Shown here in pieces: positions 12,196 through 26,232 of a stretch of 64,000 nucleotides of DNA. Source of the stretch: Climacteris rufus (taxonomy: Eukaryota > Chordata > Aves > Passeriformes > Climacteridae); assembly GCA_013398175.1 (NCBI GenBank), contig VZRZ01006460.1, forward strand, positions 758,283 through 822,282, written 5' to 3'. The stretch's first letter is position 1; each line of letters begins with the position of its first letter. The notes under the pieces are model-generated. The model was not told the origin of the DNA. It made no database searches and worked only from the letters and a program-made list of their open reading frames with translations. A program made the position numbers and the translations under genes.

Positions 12196-12552
12196 CTGAG
12201 CTCAGATCCCAGCTACTCAGGACTGTGTCCACTTGAGTTTTGAAGTTTTCCAAGAACAGAGAGTGCACGACAGCTTTGGGCAAGCTGTGTTACTCTCTTG
12301 TGTGAAGGAGTTTCTCCTGGTAAAAGGCTGGAACATCTTTCAGTTCATCGCTTTTGCTGTGCCTGGCTTGCACTACTGAAGAGCCCTGTGGCTCCTGGGG
12401 ACTCTCTCCTGCATTCTGGCAGGCGGCTCATGGGTCCTGTCTGAGGTCACCTCTTCCCTGGGCTGGACCAGCCCTGCTTCCCCAGCTGCTTCTCTGGGCA
12501 AGATCTGCAGCCCCTCAGCATCCAGGGGCCCTGTGCTCAACCTGTCCCTGTT
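12196..12552 (-). mobile_element. Degenerate CR1 fragment
   Basis: The plus strand follows antisense CR1: a part like GAGTTTTGAAGTTTTCCAAG (12,234), then TTTGGGCAAGCTGTGTTACT, GTGAAGGAGTTTCTCCTGG and, further right, the GGCTGGACCAGCCCTGCTTC region. The match is diverged, with weaker similarity in the right half, so the boundaries are approximate. No coding capacity remains. Confidence 0.55.
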
Positions 12553-13082
12553 TATCAAATGTTTTGTATTGCCCAGAAATGAACAGAATATCTATAATTG
12601 GGCAAATGCATGGTGGCATAAAAGAAGTGGCATAAATCTTTAATCTTGGTGTGAGTTCCTTTTTCTTCCAGATACCAGGATGTTTTTACTGCATAAAGTT
12701 CTTTTCAAATTTTGTACATAAATTACAAGAGAAGTCTAATAATTGCAAGTCTTCTGAAAGGATAGGGTTGTAAGTGCTGTTACAGTACACTGGGTTTTTT
12801 GGGTTTTGGTCAGGAAGCCAATCCTTCTATAGGTAACAGGCTGGGTTTGTACTTCAGCACATGGAAGTGTGTGTCTTTAACACATCTTTAACTGCAGTTG
12901 GTCATCTTCAGAGAGCACAAACTTCTCTTGTTTGTGTAGCTTTCTACCACCTTTGTTTTTTTTTAAAATGGAGTAAACTAAGCTTTTCGTATACAACCAA
13001 AAACACGAAAATCATTTTTTAAAATATGTGGAAGATTATGGTAGCATTTGCCAAAAGACATAGTTTGAAGTATTTTATTTTT

Positions 13083-13127
13083 ATTACATGAATTTATTTT
13101 ATTACAGGAATTTATTTTATTACATGG
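13083..13127 (+). repeat. 18-bp tandem repeat, 2.5 copies
   Basis: Unit ATTACATGAATTTATTTT at 13,083-13,100, repeated with one change (T to G) at 13,101-13,118, then a partial third copy to 13,127. Confidence 0.9.
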
Positions 13128-13420
13128 CTGTAATGCTTGGTCTCAAGAACACTCGGTAGGCCAGATAAAGCATGTTATTAACAGTGATGATTTTGAAGAT
13201 TTGAGCTTAATAAGTGGCCATGGTTTTAGCTATGAGAGAGACATAGTTTTGCACAAGGCAAGCATGACAGGTGGCTGTTTGAAGACACCTATTCATATGC
13301 TTAAAAATTATCCAGTTTAAAAATTATCTCATCATCAGCTGTTTTGCTGGTCTTAAGTTATTTTTTCAGGTAGCCAGTACTTGTTGTTAGTTATTTATAT
13401 TGAAGAGCAGTAGCCACTAT

Positions 13421-13452
13421 GGCATAAAAAAATCTTGGCATAAAAAAATCTT
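13421..13452 (+). repeat. Exact 16-bp tandem duplication
   Basis: GGCATAAAAAAATCTT occurs twice back to back without a mismatch. A recent local slippage event, or an assembly artefact. Confidence 0.9.
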
Positions 13453-16400
13453 GGAGTCCAGCTCCTTTAGATTTGAAGCCGTAGATAACTGCATCATATT
13501 AGGAAAGCAATTTTTATTCAGACCCTGGGAGGTCATGTCCTTACAGAGTTTTCATGGTTTGGACACTGAATGATCTCCACCCAATGACAATTTTAAAAAT
13601 GAAGAGGATGACTTGAAATTGAACTTTGTAGCAGGAAGCTGACTGCAGGAGGACAAAGAAAACTGTATATCTTTGGGGTGTGTGTATTTAGCAGTGTTTC
13701 TCACAATGTATGCTATCCCATGAATCTGGAGCTGTTCATATTTGATGGTCAAGACCAGGCAAGTTACTTGGTCCAGTTACAAGTTGACTACCATATAAAT
13801 GACAGTAGCTAGATTCTTGCCCCAAATTTGTCAGTGTAATCACTGTGGAAAAGGACGTGATTTTTAATGCTTATTACTTCCTCAGTCTCAAGAAGCACAG
13901 ATATTTGGTATTGAGTGTGTTAGAAGTGCTACCACGAGCAACACCCCTTGTTTTTATTACCTTCTTCTGCCTTGATTACATTAACTCAGCTCGCCTTCAT
14001 CGACATACTAAATATGTGAAGGTAAAGAAACCTACATGACTGTTAGTCTACAGTGATTTGGCAAGGAAACAAATATTAAGGGTTCAGTAATAGCATAAAA
14101 TAAGGAAAGGGAAGCTGCACTAGTCTGCATCCAAGGCAAGTCAGACTGTGGAATTATACCTTATTTTGGGGGAGAACATGCATATCCAGGAGATATGTTA
14201 AATGTGAAGAAATGTGTTGTGAGTGGAGAAAGTGTTGCTGAGACCAAGATCTGGTGTCTCTTCCCCACTTTCATGTTCTCTAAGTTTTTCTTCTCTGGCT
14301 TCTGACCTCTTCACAGCCCAAATAACATCACATTTTGCAAGAAGATGAAGATCAAATGTGTCATTGTGTGAAAAATAGAGTGTATAATAGCACAGACCAT
14401 TAGTAGCTTAATTGATTGACAAGAATAAAATGTAGAAAACTGTTATATAGTCAGCTGTGTTGTATAGTAAAATAAGAACCCTCAGTTCAATGTGCTTTGT
14501 GTGTAATTTTACATTGGTGTGTCGTTTGGTCGGAAAAAAAAAGGAAACATTCACCTGAGTTATTTTAAGACTGAATATGAATTTCTGCAAGTGTTCCTAG
14601 TTGCACTTACCTAATGAGAGATGGAAATGGAAAAGGGTAATTAGGTTTGTTGTATAATTCTTGGTAACCTGTAATGTAAGCATAACACATTAGGAATAAG
14701 ATTTAGTATTTTAATTTTTTTATAGAGGAAAGAAGATCTCTTAAACTATGATGATCAAAGAATTAAATGCAGAACTTTTTTTTCTAAGTTTTTTTCAGTA
14801 CTGTGACCTAAAGAGGAAATTGGTCCTTAGTAAAAATATGTTGACATATGTGCCATGAAAGCAGCAGCCTGTCTCTCCAGCATGAGTTTAACATCAGCTG
14901 CTGCTTCTGTGTTGCTGATTTCAGGGCTTTGGTGTCTGGGTAAACACCAGTATGAAGAATACTCTCTTTTTCATTTTGTCCTTCTCAAAATCAAATGACC
15001 ATCTGAAAAATCTGAACCAGTAAGTCTGCTGGTGCCTTCCTGGTCAGCCTGCTTGGATGTCAGGGGAAAGGTAGATCCTGGCAGAGAAGAATGGCATCTC
15101 ATTCCTGACTGCTGTGGTGCACAAGAATTGCTGACTTTATTCATGTTTTTTCCCCTTAAATTTAAAAAATTGTCTTAAAAAAAAAAAAAGTGAGTTAGTG
15201 GACTCATGCCATTCACAGTCAAGGGGTTTTGGGGTGTATCTGTCTTTTTTGGATATTTCTTTGAAGGAATGGTGTAACCTACTGCATTCAGATGAATCTG
15301 ATCCATAGTAGTGCTGGGTTCCATTCAGGTCTGTACTGAATATTAAATGTCTGTTAAAACAAGCACTGTTGTGAAAAAGTAGGTTCTAGCCTATTCAAAC
15401 TAGGTGCAGGTCTTGACACCTCCAGTTTTAGTGTGTCAGGTCCACACTTGGAAATAGTGACAAATAAAAATAGAATGCTGTTTTGAGAAATTGCTGTTTT
15501 TCAACACCACTGTATAAACCACCCAGCAAGGTGCACAGACAAAACATTCATATTGAATGCAGGTACGTACAGTTGGCGCTTAGTAATGCATGGAGTGCTA
15601 AAAACAATATTAAATACTGAATGCATACCAATTCAGTGGGTAGGCTTTGTCTGGAAGAGAAAACAGCAGTTTTCAATCTCTACTCATCTTTCCCTCCCTT
15701 TTCATCCTCTCATGGTTTACAGCAAGCAGTTTATGCTGCATATTCCAGTGGGTTCCTGCTTGCATGGAACAATCAGAAGAATGGTGCTTTATTGTACCTG
15801 TGGTGGTCTTGAGGCATAGGCAGGACATCTGTAGATAGAAATTAATATGTTATTGAGAGGGTCAATATAATTAGTTTGACTTACATCATGTACAAGACAG
15901 GATCTATATCCTCTAACTTCAGATATCTACATCTGAAATAGTTACTGACTTTATAATCAAGGAGAGCAAATATGCATGTCTGGTGTGCAATGCATCTCAC
16001 CCTAAGGTGAGTGTTTAAACCAAGCTACGTGAATTGCATCTTAGAAATGCAAGTTTTTCCTTGTTGGATTTAAAGGCTGCCTGAAGGTGACACCTCCATC
16101 ATCTAAATTTGGGCATCTGAATTCTATTCATGTTACCTGATAGGGGGGAGTCTGCAGGCTGATACTTCTGTGTAGGAGATGCTACAGTGCAAAGTCATGA
16201 CCTTCAAAAACTATGTTCTGTTTTTTTTGTGTGCAACTTTAAGGCACCTTCTTTGTTCACAAGCAGTCTGGTTTTAGAGACTAATTTTCACATCATTTCT
16301 GTTATTCAGTATATTCTGTTATTCATTTGATTGTGGTTAAGACTTTCCAAGTTTCTCTAGGGAACTGTGATTGATCTATACTTCTGCATTCTTATGAGAA

Positions 16401-19400
16401 GGCTGGGAAAGTAATGGGAAACAAACCTTTCCCAAATGGCTGAAAGAAGAGAACAGAAGAAGTGGGAGAAAAGGGAAGAGGACACAACCAGACCTATTGT
16501 CTGATTTGCAGAAATTTAGCCAAAATGGTAACACTGAGAAAACTTAAATTCTGCTGGAAATTGAATCTTATATAGGAAAGATGGGGAACTGTTAATACTA
16601 GGCAGTTCCTCCTTTAGCAGCTTGAATTTTAAAATAGAGTAAAAACATGAGGACCCGTTCAGTCATCAGAGGTTCCTGGCCAAGGGACAAAAAAATCCCT
16701 TCTTCAGCTTTCAAAACAGACAGAAAGAAGTCATCCATGGTTTGCATGCACGTAATGTATCTCATAGCAGTGTATCTTTGTATATACTATTCTTATATTA
16801 GTCACACCTGCAGACTTTCTGCTGTGCAGTTTATCTTCACACACCTGTTTGTTCATGCAGCCACATACTACTGTGAGCTAACAAAATCTGTCATCAAATA
16901 TTTCATCATTCAGTACTCCCTAGAGACAAGAAGGGAAAGACAGTCAAAGACTGATCAATGTGAGATTAATGGCATCTTTTAATGTTCTCTGAAAAAAAAC
17001 AAAAACCAAAACCACCCCCATAGTATTTATTTAAAGAAAATAAGATACTCTCTTCTGCATTATTTTGGACCTGTACTTGGAAATTCTGAAATAAAATGTA
17101 AAAAATATTAATTGGATAAAATATCTTTCTTGGGAACATGAATCCTCTATTCATTTAGAATTCACAGTTACTAAGTCAACTAAACCAAAAATTAAAGAAT
17201 GTCCTGAGCTATGAAAATTTGTAAAACAGACGTGCTTGATGAAGTCCCCAAATCCTGAGTTTCAGGTAGAGCCCAACACCAAAAGCACAGCTTCTATCTT
17301 TGTTGTCCCAAAATGGATTCTTTCACTCTGTGTGCAAGAGGCCAATCCACACATGGAGTCAAGACATTTGATTTATTTACAGTTCTGTGCAGAAAAGGGT
17401 GCTGGGTGTCAAATCCACAAAGCCAGCACTACCAAAGTTTTTCACTACACATTTTAGCAAGCAAAAATATTAATTAATTGGCTACAAGTTACCTATTACT
17501 TGTATAATTAGTATTCTATCTTCTCTTGGTTAATGATTCTCTCAATTCCCATGCAAATTAGTCCCATGTTCAGTCTTTTTCTTCTTTTGGGCCCATGGGT
17601 TTCTTGAGTTGGTGGTCTGTGTGTTGGTGGTCAGGATCTGCCCCTGTGGAATTCTCTTTTACCCAGTCAGAGCTGATTCAGTGCTGGGCTGGGTTTGTTA
17701 GTTTCTTCCTTATCTTGGGGGTTCTGCCAGATGTCCTTGTGGCCTGTAAATTCTGGGTTCTGTGTGTCCACTATCAGTGGCACATCCTTCTTCCTGACTT
17801 TGTTAACCTCCCCCTAGGTCTGAGATCACTGAAACATCTCAGGCCCCAAACCTTAACAACACCATTCTTCCAACAAATAATTTGTCTTCTAACACCTGGA
17901 CATCACTTAGAGCTTGTTAGCTGCTCTTTGTTTCATGGATTAAATCTCCCTTCTTGTTGATGAGGCTTGAAAATATACAAAGATAAAATGCCAAAAACAT
18001 CCTTTCTTAAGGAAGTTTTTACATATTCCATGTTTTTCAACATTTTGACAAAAGAAAATACAAAAATCTGGTTTTCCTCAGTAAGGATATCTTATGTTCA
18101 TTACAGTGCTCCTTGTACAGTTTAGTCACTCCATAAATACTCTAAGAAATATAGACAGTCCGTCCTTTAACCACCTTTTTTATAGTGGCTCTTTCTTCTT
18201 TGTAAGCTACTTCTTTATTTCTCCAGAGTACTTTGAACTATCGCTGGTGCCACAGCTGTGGTGCTGCTGCTGAGGCGAGGCCGTAGGTCAGGAATGCTGC
18301 CCAATGCCATTCAAATCCAGGAGGATCAGTGCCCAAGCTCACAGGGCTTGGTCAGTCTGTAAACAACTGAGCAGAAACATTGAAGTTGCATGGCCCAGTG
18401 GAAATCATCATTTCCCATTTGTGCCTTCTTTATGGCCAGGAGCAGGTGCCACAGCATAGTCTCTCAGGGCTTATGTAGAGTCACATAGATGACTTCTAAT
18501 TAATTCTAAGAAAGTGGGAGAGAACCTCTAAAATCGGTGGACTTGTGAGGAGAAGCTGCATTTTAGGAAGTGAGGAGGTTGTATGTTTTTTCCTGGCAGA
18601 AGGCTAGAGGACTTTCTCATGCTGCAGCTTGTACCCCTCTCATGTGCACCTCCAAGGAGAGACTGGCTCTTTTTAAGCAGCCAGTCTCTGTTCTTCCAGG
18701 CCCTCCTTGTACCTCCTACCCCAGCACTTAAGCATCTCGGTGGTCCTTCTCTGTACTCACATAATTTTGTACACTTTCCTTGTGCGAGAGATGTACAGGT
18801 AGCTCACATTGTCACAAGGGCAGGCTGCTGATAGAGTTTGACAGTATAATATGAAGAGTAAAGACTTGCAGAGACTCAGCACTGAGAAATAGAAGAGAAT
18901 TCCAAGTATCATTATGAACCAATAGAATTTCTGAGGGTGTGCCTGCAGTTTCTTATTCTTTGACTTTCTGAAGCTTTTACTGATCTGTTTGATTTGGCTT
19001 CTGTAGTCATAATTCTTTGAAACCACCATTTGGGATTTCATGGTGGGCATTCCACAACAGCCAGGGAGGTGCTGTGTGATTAGCAATCCTGATATATTTT
19101 CCTACCCTTGACTGGGAATCCGGTGCCATTTATGAATTATTTAGTGAATAACCTGTAATTCTTGTGACAAAATATGTATTTGGAATTTTGGGACAGTATA
19201 AACACATTTAGCATACAATCAAACCATATGATTATCAATAAGATTCTATAACATTATAGTGCCATCTCTTTCTTCAAGGAGAGTACTTTAACGATTCATC
19301 CATGGTTATACTGTTTTGCAGATAAAGTACAAATAATTCATACTCCATGGTGTAGGGGGGACACCTGTAGATACATGCTGGAGCTTCCCTGTTGTCCCCT

Positions 19401-19602
19401 GTTGAAGCATCTTTGTGACCTCCCTTAGCTATGTGCAAAAGCTGAAGGAGTAGGGGAGAAAATAGGGGTGGAAATGATAAGATATCTGTCTTGGAAATGA
19501 AAATATATCTATTGGAAAGGAAAAGATATCTACCTAATATTCTTTCTCTTTGAAGATTTGTGCACTTGGTGAAGAGGAAGAAATTGTCAAGTCTGGAAGA
19601 TT

Positions 19603-19776
19603 GCAGTTAGGTCACCCTGAAGCCTTCTCTTTTCTAGGCTGAACAGTCCCAAATCTCTGAGCCTTTCCTCATAGAAGAGGGTCTCCATCCCTCTAATCAA
19701 CCTGGTGTCCCTCCTGTGCTTGGGACCCCAGATCTGGATGCAGCACTCCAGGTGGGGTGTCACCTCCCTGGGTTAG
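19603..19776 (-). mobile_element. CR1 fragment (3' coding/UTR part)
   Basis: The plus strand contains the classic antisense CR1 blocks TTTTCTAGGCTGAACAGTCC, CTGAGCCTTTCCTCATAGAA and ACTCCAGGTGGGGTGTCACC in the correct order. The sense (minus) strand would correspond to the 3' part of the reverse-transcriptase ORF, around the HLEYC-type motif. Short, 5'-truncated and diverged. Confidence 0.85.
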
Positions 19777-22142
19777 GAGTTGTCTGGGAGCAAGGTACCT
19801 TCCATTTGCAGCTGGGCTTGTCTAGCTACCATAAACAGAAATAGCTTAACACTATCATGTTCTGTAGAGGGGCAGATTGATTGACTGGGCTGATTGATTG
19901 GTTTTTTTACAGCACTGAGAATCAGCTCATGTGTTCAGCTTGGAAGGACAAATGTGCAGATACAGCACCCAACTAACATAGTGGCATGGCTTGCAAGCTA
20001 GAACTGGTTTTTACCTGGCTGGTTTCAACCTGGACACATTGAACACAGATGTCTGCCTCACCCCACCTCGTAGACATATTCTGAGTTATATTTGTGAGAT
20101 TCTTCTGATTTGTGGCTGGATTCCTTAATTATTCAATGGGAGTCAACCTTGTCTGTTTTCAGTTTAGGCATTAAGAAACCTTTTTCTCACGTCTTTTGTC
20201 TGTGTTGGTAGTTTACTGAGTAATCTCTCCCAGGCTGTGGATGCTTGGGTTGTGTGTTTATCAAATGCCTAGAATAATGGAGTCTGGTTTTTGACTATGC
20301 AAATAGTAAATAACAGCACAAAAGACCAAAAAAATGTTGGCATCTTTCAAAAGCTCTGAATGACTACATATCATTTGCAATTTCAGAGTGGAACTTATCA
20401 GGCTTTTTAGCCCTTGTGTAATTTAAAGAGTATGTAGGAGGTGAAGAATTAAAAAAGAGCCTGAGAGGCCTAAGAACATTCCACAGGGGAGTATTTTAAA
20501 TACAATATAGGTGACAGTCCTGCAGGTAATAAGTGTATTCATGTGAAATTGGCTGCCTGGTTCCTAGTGAACAGCGCAATGCCCATTCCTGTCCCGTTTC
20601 CTGTCAGAAATGGAGCATAGCCAGGGCTCTTCTGTTTTGGGGTTGAAACCTGATGATGTTTTCATGAAAATGCTCATTTTTAAAGTCCTAACAAATCTGA
20701 ATTATGGAGGTTTCTGTCCTCTCTGTTGCTGGAGTGGAAATCCAAAGGCAGCCAGAGCTGTACTATTACTCATGTGAGTCTGTCTCATTGTTAGTACTAT
20801 CTCAGGCCGTGTATCTGTGGCTTGAAGCGACTGGTAATTGAACTAACCAGTTCTTTAATGAGATCTAGATGATATCTTCCTTGCTTGGGACAAGTAGAAA
20901 ACTTTACTATTTACAGCCTTTGACCTAACGTAGAACTAGTAGTTTTAACACATGATTTTCAGAGTTCTGTATGAGAAAAATATGTGGGGAAGCTAAATTC
21001 TGTGGGGGAGATTTTATGTTTTCACTATCATTCACTACAAAAGGACGAAAATGAGTAGAGCTATAACAGTACTGTCTACTGGTTCATTATAGTTAATAAA
21101 ACGAACAAAAAAATTTAAATGGACCAAAAAAATTCTGAAGCTTAAATGCAGCTTTTTTGTTAATACACTTAGCTTCTCATCTTGACTTTCAAGAACCATT
21201 TGTTGGACATATTCTGTTTGGATCAAAGGATGGTTTAGAAAATCTTTTCATTTTTATGAACTTAAGTTCAAAACAAATAGGAGTCTTATCCCAAACAATT
21301 TCTACATATGTGCCAGTGTGCTAAGAATATCTTTTAAAGAAATAAAAAATTAGAAAATCAACATATACTTAATAATGTAAGTTTTTGTCAAAGTAAATCT
21401 CATCAGATGATAAACTAGTCTGTTTTGTTACATGAAAAGTCCCTTTTTTTCCGTGCAAATACTAACCACAGTATGGTAGTGAGACTTTAATAGAAAAACG
21501 TTATCAAAAGTATAAATCTTGTGAAACAGTGTAGCAATTTAGTCCTGAGTATTTTTGTGGATCCTCTGCATCTGGAATGAACCTAGATTGAATGGGCTAG
21601 ATGTGTTGCCTCCCCACTGCAGAGTACAGGGCTCAGAAGCTGTGTGTGAGCCTGGCAGGAGCTCCTGGCTCTGGAAGAATGTCCCACTAGCTGCCAAACC
21701 AGTGGGGCAGCATTGGAGGCAGTAATAATAGTTCAGGGCTTACCCGGAGGTATTCGAGGGAGGATTGCATGTTACAGGGGTGCTTGCTGTGGCTGCTGGG
21801 GAGGAACGGCACAGGAAGTGTCCAACAAAAACTTGGCAACCTTAAATTCCTGATTTCTCTGTCTACATGTGCTCTACCAAGTTCAAATATTGAGCACAAT
21901 AGCATTTTTGATGGCATTGTAGTGTTGCCTGATGTAACCAGTTTTTTGTGATGAGTATTTATGTTTTAATATTCTGTCAAATTTCTTCTAAAAGTACAAA
22001 ATACATTTAGGCCATGAGAGGTACTTTATTGCTGTTGGAAAGGTATTTGAATCACTTCTCAGTGATTCAAATTCTCAGCTTGTTTTCTTTATCTGAAACT
22101 TCTTCAAAGATTTATTTGTCAGTTGCTTTATTTGGAGTTGTT

Positions 22143-22197
22143 NNNNNNNNNNNNNNNNNNNNNNNNNNNNNNNNNNNNNNNNNNNNNNNNNNNNNNN
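22143..22197. other. Short assembly gap (55 N)
   Basis: N run in AT-rich DNA. Unlike the two other gaps it is not in a GC-rich region, so it is probably a contig join or an unresolved repeat. Confidence 0.99.
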
Positions 22198-23190
22198 TTT
22201 AGTGATTTTGCTAAATATGTTCTGGGTGATTCTTTAATATCACTGCAGTTGTGATTAACTTGTCACAGTCTACAGTTTAGTTTTGCTTGGTTTTGTTTGG
22301 TTTTACAAGAAAAAGAAAGCTCTGTATACCTGTTTGGACATGTCTAATCTCTTCTAAGTTAGATCTGAGCTACTTGACAACCCTTGGCATATTTCCTTGA
22401 GTAATTCTTCTAAACAGTGCTTTCCCACTCCCTGCTGTTTTCTGCAGTAGTGCTTCTCCTGTATCCACCTTAAAGCAAGTACTTTATGCTCTAAAGGCTC
22501 CACATTTTGATAATTGGTTAAGGTTTGTCAAAGTCCAGAAAATTTCTGTTCCTCCTGGTCTTTATTGTGTTCCATGGAGTTCTTTCTCACCCAGTAATGG
22601 ACTGGATAGGCTTTTCCAGTTGAAGTTGAACTCTCAGGTCATTACCATGGGACAGCTGCCAAAGCAATGTGCTATTATGTATTCTTTTCTTCCCACAGTG
22701 AGATGAATCAATTTTGACTTTGTTTCAGGTACGGTAGGAGTTGATAAGAGTTTGCCATTGATTTCCTAGTTGAGACTCTGTAACCAAGACCGATGCTTTT
22801 CACTCTCGTTAGTAATACTACTTATTTTTTACCAAAATGCAATTCCCTCAGTTCTTTCTCTGCACATAATATTCCTTAGAAAATCCACCATCTGATCTGT
22901 TTCTCTCATAATTTTGAAATATGTTTTTATTTACTTCCACAGGACTCACTGATATACAACCTGTGTTGCAGCACAGGTGTGTAGAGTAGATTTGATATAA
23001 ATTTAAAATATATAAGTTAATTTTATATACAAGACATTATAATTGTTTTCATTCTAACATGCATTTTGGTTTACTGACTGACTTTTCTTACTAGCAGGAT
23101 GTCCATTAGATGTGAAGGTGATTATAAATAAATTTTGCTGCTGATGACAAATTAGGTGTTTATGTCATCTAATGAAGCAAGTGTTACCAG

Positions 23191-23224
23191 CCAGGTGTTG
23201 GCAGCAGCCAGATGTTGGCAGCAG
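23191..23224 (+). repeat. 17-bp tandem duplication
   Basis: CCAGGTGTTGGCAGCAG followed directly by CCAGATGTTGGCAGCAG, one mismatch. Confidence 0.9.
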
Positions 23225-25777
23225 CAGGCCATGGTGTGTGTGAGATACACGTGCTTCCTTTTTTTTAACTTTCAAAAGAAATCAGGCTGCTTCTCCAAGG
23301 GTAGATTTTATTATTTGGTACTTTTTTTTTTTCCCCCTTTCTCAGTGTGTGTAATATTCCATCTAGTGGTTGAGTCATTTTTACTTTTGAAAAGAGTTCT
23401 GAACCCTCTTCCAAGTGGCCTCTTACTCAGTTTGTGGGAAGAACACATGCAGTTGCCTTTATCCCTCTAATCACATTAAGAGTTTCAGGGGAGACAGCTT
23501 TGAAGTAAAGGATGTTGAGAGTTAAGGTAATGGAAACAGATACTGTCTAACTGGATACTGAAATGTGGTCAGACTTACTTGACTTATCATGTCCTATGTC
23601 TTCCCTGGGTTGCCCTCACTTGCGTCACCTTTCCTTTTAATTTTAACCTGTAAGCACCAAAACTTGGAGAGTCTTTTGAATACGCTGTTTTCTGAACTTT
23701 AGGGTCAGGTTCTTACAGGAGATGCCAGAAATTAGTTGAAAATAGAGAAATTATTACCATGAACAGAAAAAGGGTTTGGCAGAACCTTTTTCTCTGCACA
23801 TGAATTCTAAATAGTCTGTTTTGCTTTTGAGCAGTGGTCCTCATCCATGTATGCGTGTGTGGTTGCTGTGCTCAAACATAAGGACTTTCTAATCTGGCAA
23901 TATCCACAAGTATCCATAGGATTTGCTGCTGCCACTTGTGCTTCCTATCAGAGGAACAAAGAACAAGACTTCTTTCTGTGTTTCAAACACTCCTCCAGCC
24001 TGAGTGCAACTTTCTTGTTCTTGCAGAGTTTTTAACTTCAGTTTATAAGCTGGGGTTCTTTGTTTGGGTCCTTTGTCACAGAGTTCACAAAGTTGAATAA
24101 GGACTCACGAACAAACAAGGTGCTGATCAGGGGCATCTGGAGGAGTAGTGAGCACCTCCCAAAACTGGGAACGTGAATATTTTCCACTGGTGCTCATGCA
24201 GCTTCTGATGTTGGTGACCTGCTTCCAAAGTACCTGGGTGAGGAACAGGTGCTGTGGCACTGTGGCCATTGTGGCACTGTGGCAGAAGGCCAGTGCCTTC
24301 TGCATCTCTCCCAGGGTCAAATTACAATCAAGGGACAATAAGGAAACAATTTGGACCCTGATCCTCCCTGTGGTATCTTGTTATGTAATCCTTGTTACCA
24401 CTGTGGTGTCCAGTGCCATCTCCGGCCCAAAGCGGGATGCCAGGTTATATTTGACAGAGAAGCCAGGGTGACACTGACTAATGCTCCAGGACTTGAAACA
24501 GTGTTGCTGATGGCATTCAGTTCCTGTCATGACCCTGCTGCCTTTGGCACCAGGGTTACCTCTGAGGAGCAAGGGTGTTGCCCTTCTCTATGACTCCTCA
24601 CCATTTGCAGGAATTTAGGAGGATGTGATGAGTATAAATATTCTCAGTCTTTGGCAATATGAGGTAGGTCCTGAAAAGAAAAGATGGTTTCTGAGGCAGT
24701 CTAGGATACAAGGCATTTGTGGTGGATAGGGTGGCCCAATTAGGGTCTCTTCAGCCCTGCATCTACCCAGGAGCAGTCCCCATGGCAAGAAGATGTTTAG
24801 AAGACACTAATTGAGTTCACAGGTGTTGGAGATCTTGTTTCCAGCTCATCCTCTCAAGATGAAGTGATTTTAGGTGAGCACTCTACAAAAAGATTTCAGA
24901 GAGTTAAGGTCCAAGATGTGCTGGACTGGCAACATATCACCACATCAAACAGCATGTCAGAATTGTTGGTAGTTCAGCAAACAGTCTTGGGAACACTGTC
25001 TGTGCCTATAAACAAGTGTCCTCTGGGAGATGGATTTGCTGAACTGACCTAGGCTGCTGGGGAAGTAGTATCTCCAGCATGATCAGAAACTGTGTTTATC
25101 TTATTTAAGAGAAAAGTCCTACAGTTCCACATTTATAAAATACTACACATTTTCTGAGGGCATCCAAATTTAATGGTATATTCAGCAAAACACTCCTTGA
25201 ACTGCCTTTCACTTCTTTTCACTTCCCACTTCTGAGTTAACTGATTATTCCTTTGTTATTATTCATGTGTGTGCCGGTGGACAACCACAAATAGAAGAAT
25301 GGAATGTTTTGAATGTGTTGCTTAGCTTTCCTGAAGATATGTACTCCACTTGCTCTTCACATCACGTGCTCATGAGGAAACTGAAATTTTGGGTGTTTTG
25401 TCCTTTATGACATTGCTGCAAAGAATATTAAGCTACATATGAAGAATATCAAATGCATAGGTACGGCTACAAAAAGCTCATCAAGTATGTATGCATCTAT
25501 TGGAGTATACATATGGCCAGTACTGATTTAACTCTGGTATCTTCTTTTTTTTCTGTTTGGAACAGTCACACAGGATTGAATTAAAACAGTCTTTTTGCTT
25601 TAAGTGAAAGAAATAGAGTAATGTAATGGCATAGTAAAGTAAAAATGGATCAATGTACATTTTTTCATGATAACCAGAAAATGGTATGCATTTCACAAAT
25701 AGGCCTCTGAACATATGTAATCTCCTGAAGACATCTTATTATGAAGGAATCCTAATCCCATGAGAAGGAGTTTACTT

Positions 25778-26232
25778 TGTGATGGGTTGGCCCTGGCCAG
25801 CAATCAAGCACCCACCCACTTTGCTCATTCCTCCCTGTTAGTGGGACTGGGGAGAGAATTGGAAGAGCAAAAGCAAGAAAAACTTACGGGTCCAGATAAG
25901 GATAGCTTAATAAGCAATGGAGAGGGAAAAAATATCGAGTGATGCACAGTCACTCTCTCCAGCAGGCCAGTGTCCAGACAGTGTCTGAGCAGCAGCTACT
26001 TTGAAAAGACACCCCCCCATCACAAAAACAGAGTTTGTATTGCTGGTTACATGCTGTGGACTATCCATCCCTTTGATCAGTTTGGGTCGGCTGTTGCCTC
26101 CCTCCTCAGCCTGGGAAGAACGTATGAGAAATCAATAAAGCCTTGGTGCTGTACAAGCACCGTTCAGCAACAGCTGAAAATTTGATGTGTTTTCTGCTTT
26201 GTTCACAGATAATTAACTCCAGATCCAGTGCA
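25778..26232. mobile_element. Solo LTR, related to the TGTGATGGGTTG family
   Basis: It begins TGTGATGGGTTGGCCCTGGC, the same 12-base terminus as the LTR at 1,141. It continues with the GATAAGGATAGC block, a TCAATAAAGCCTTGG segment (polyadenylation-type AATAAA) and the AAGCACCGTTCAGCAACAGC block. A TTAACTC-like 3' end follows at about 26,213-26,232. The order agrees with passerine ERVL-type LTRs as I remember them. No retroviral internal sequence adjoins it. The right end is diverged, so that boundary is uncertain by 10-20 bases. Orientation is not assigned, although the AATAAA favours plus. Confidence 0.7.

Larger units (their letters stand above)
12553..19602. other. AT-rich non-coding stretch
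   Basis: No exon, RNA gene or clear interspersed repeat recognised. Two small direct repeats are present (13,083-13,127 and 13,421-13,452). Scattered frames of 60-121 codons (for example 17,595-17,960) have no recognisable domain. A weak CR1-like patch around 18,600-18,790 was not strong enough to call. Confidence 0.5.
19777..25777. other. Non-coding stretch with one short assembly gap
   Basis: No exon or interspersed repeat recognised. Two 17-bp direct repeats lie at 23,191-23,224 and a 55-base N gap at 22,143-22,197. The interval 24,100-24,600 is somewhat richer in GC and in open frames on both strands (60-107 codons), but nothing in it is recognisable. Confidence 0.5.

Noticed and set aside
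18583..18790. Possible CR1 fragment around a CATCTCGGTGGTCCTTCTCT segment
   Set aside because: Only one short block resembles antisense CR1; neighbouring blocks do not follow in order.
23357..23369. CTCF-like motif TTCCATCTAGTGG
   Set aside because: One mismatch in the core and a poor flank. Such matches are frequent by chance.
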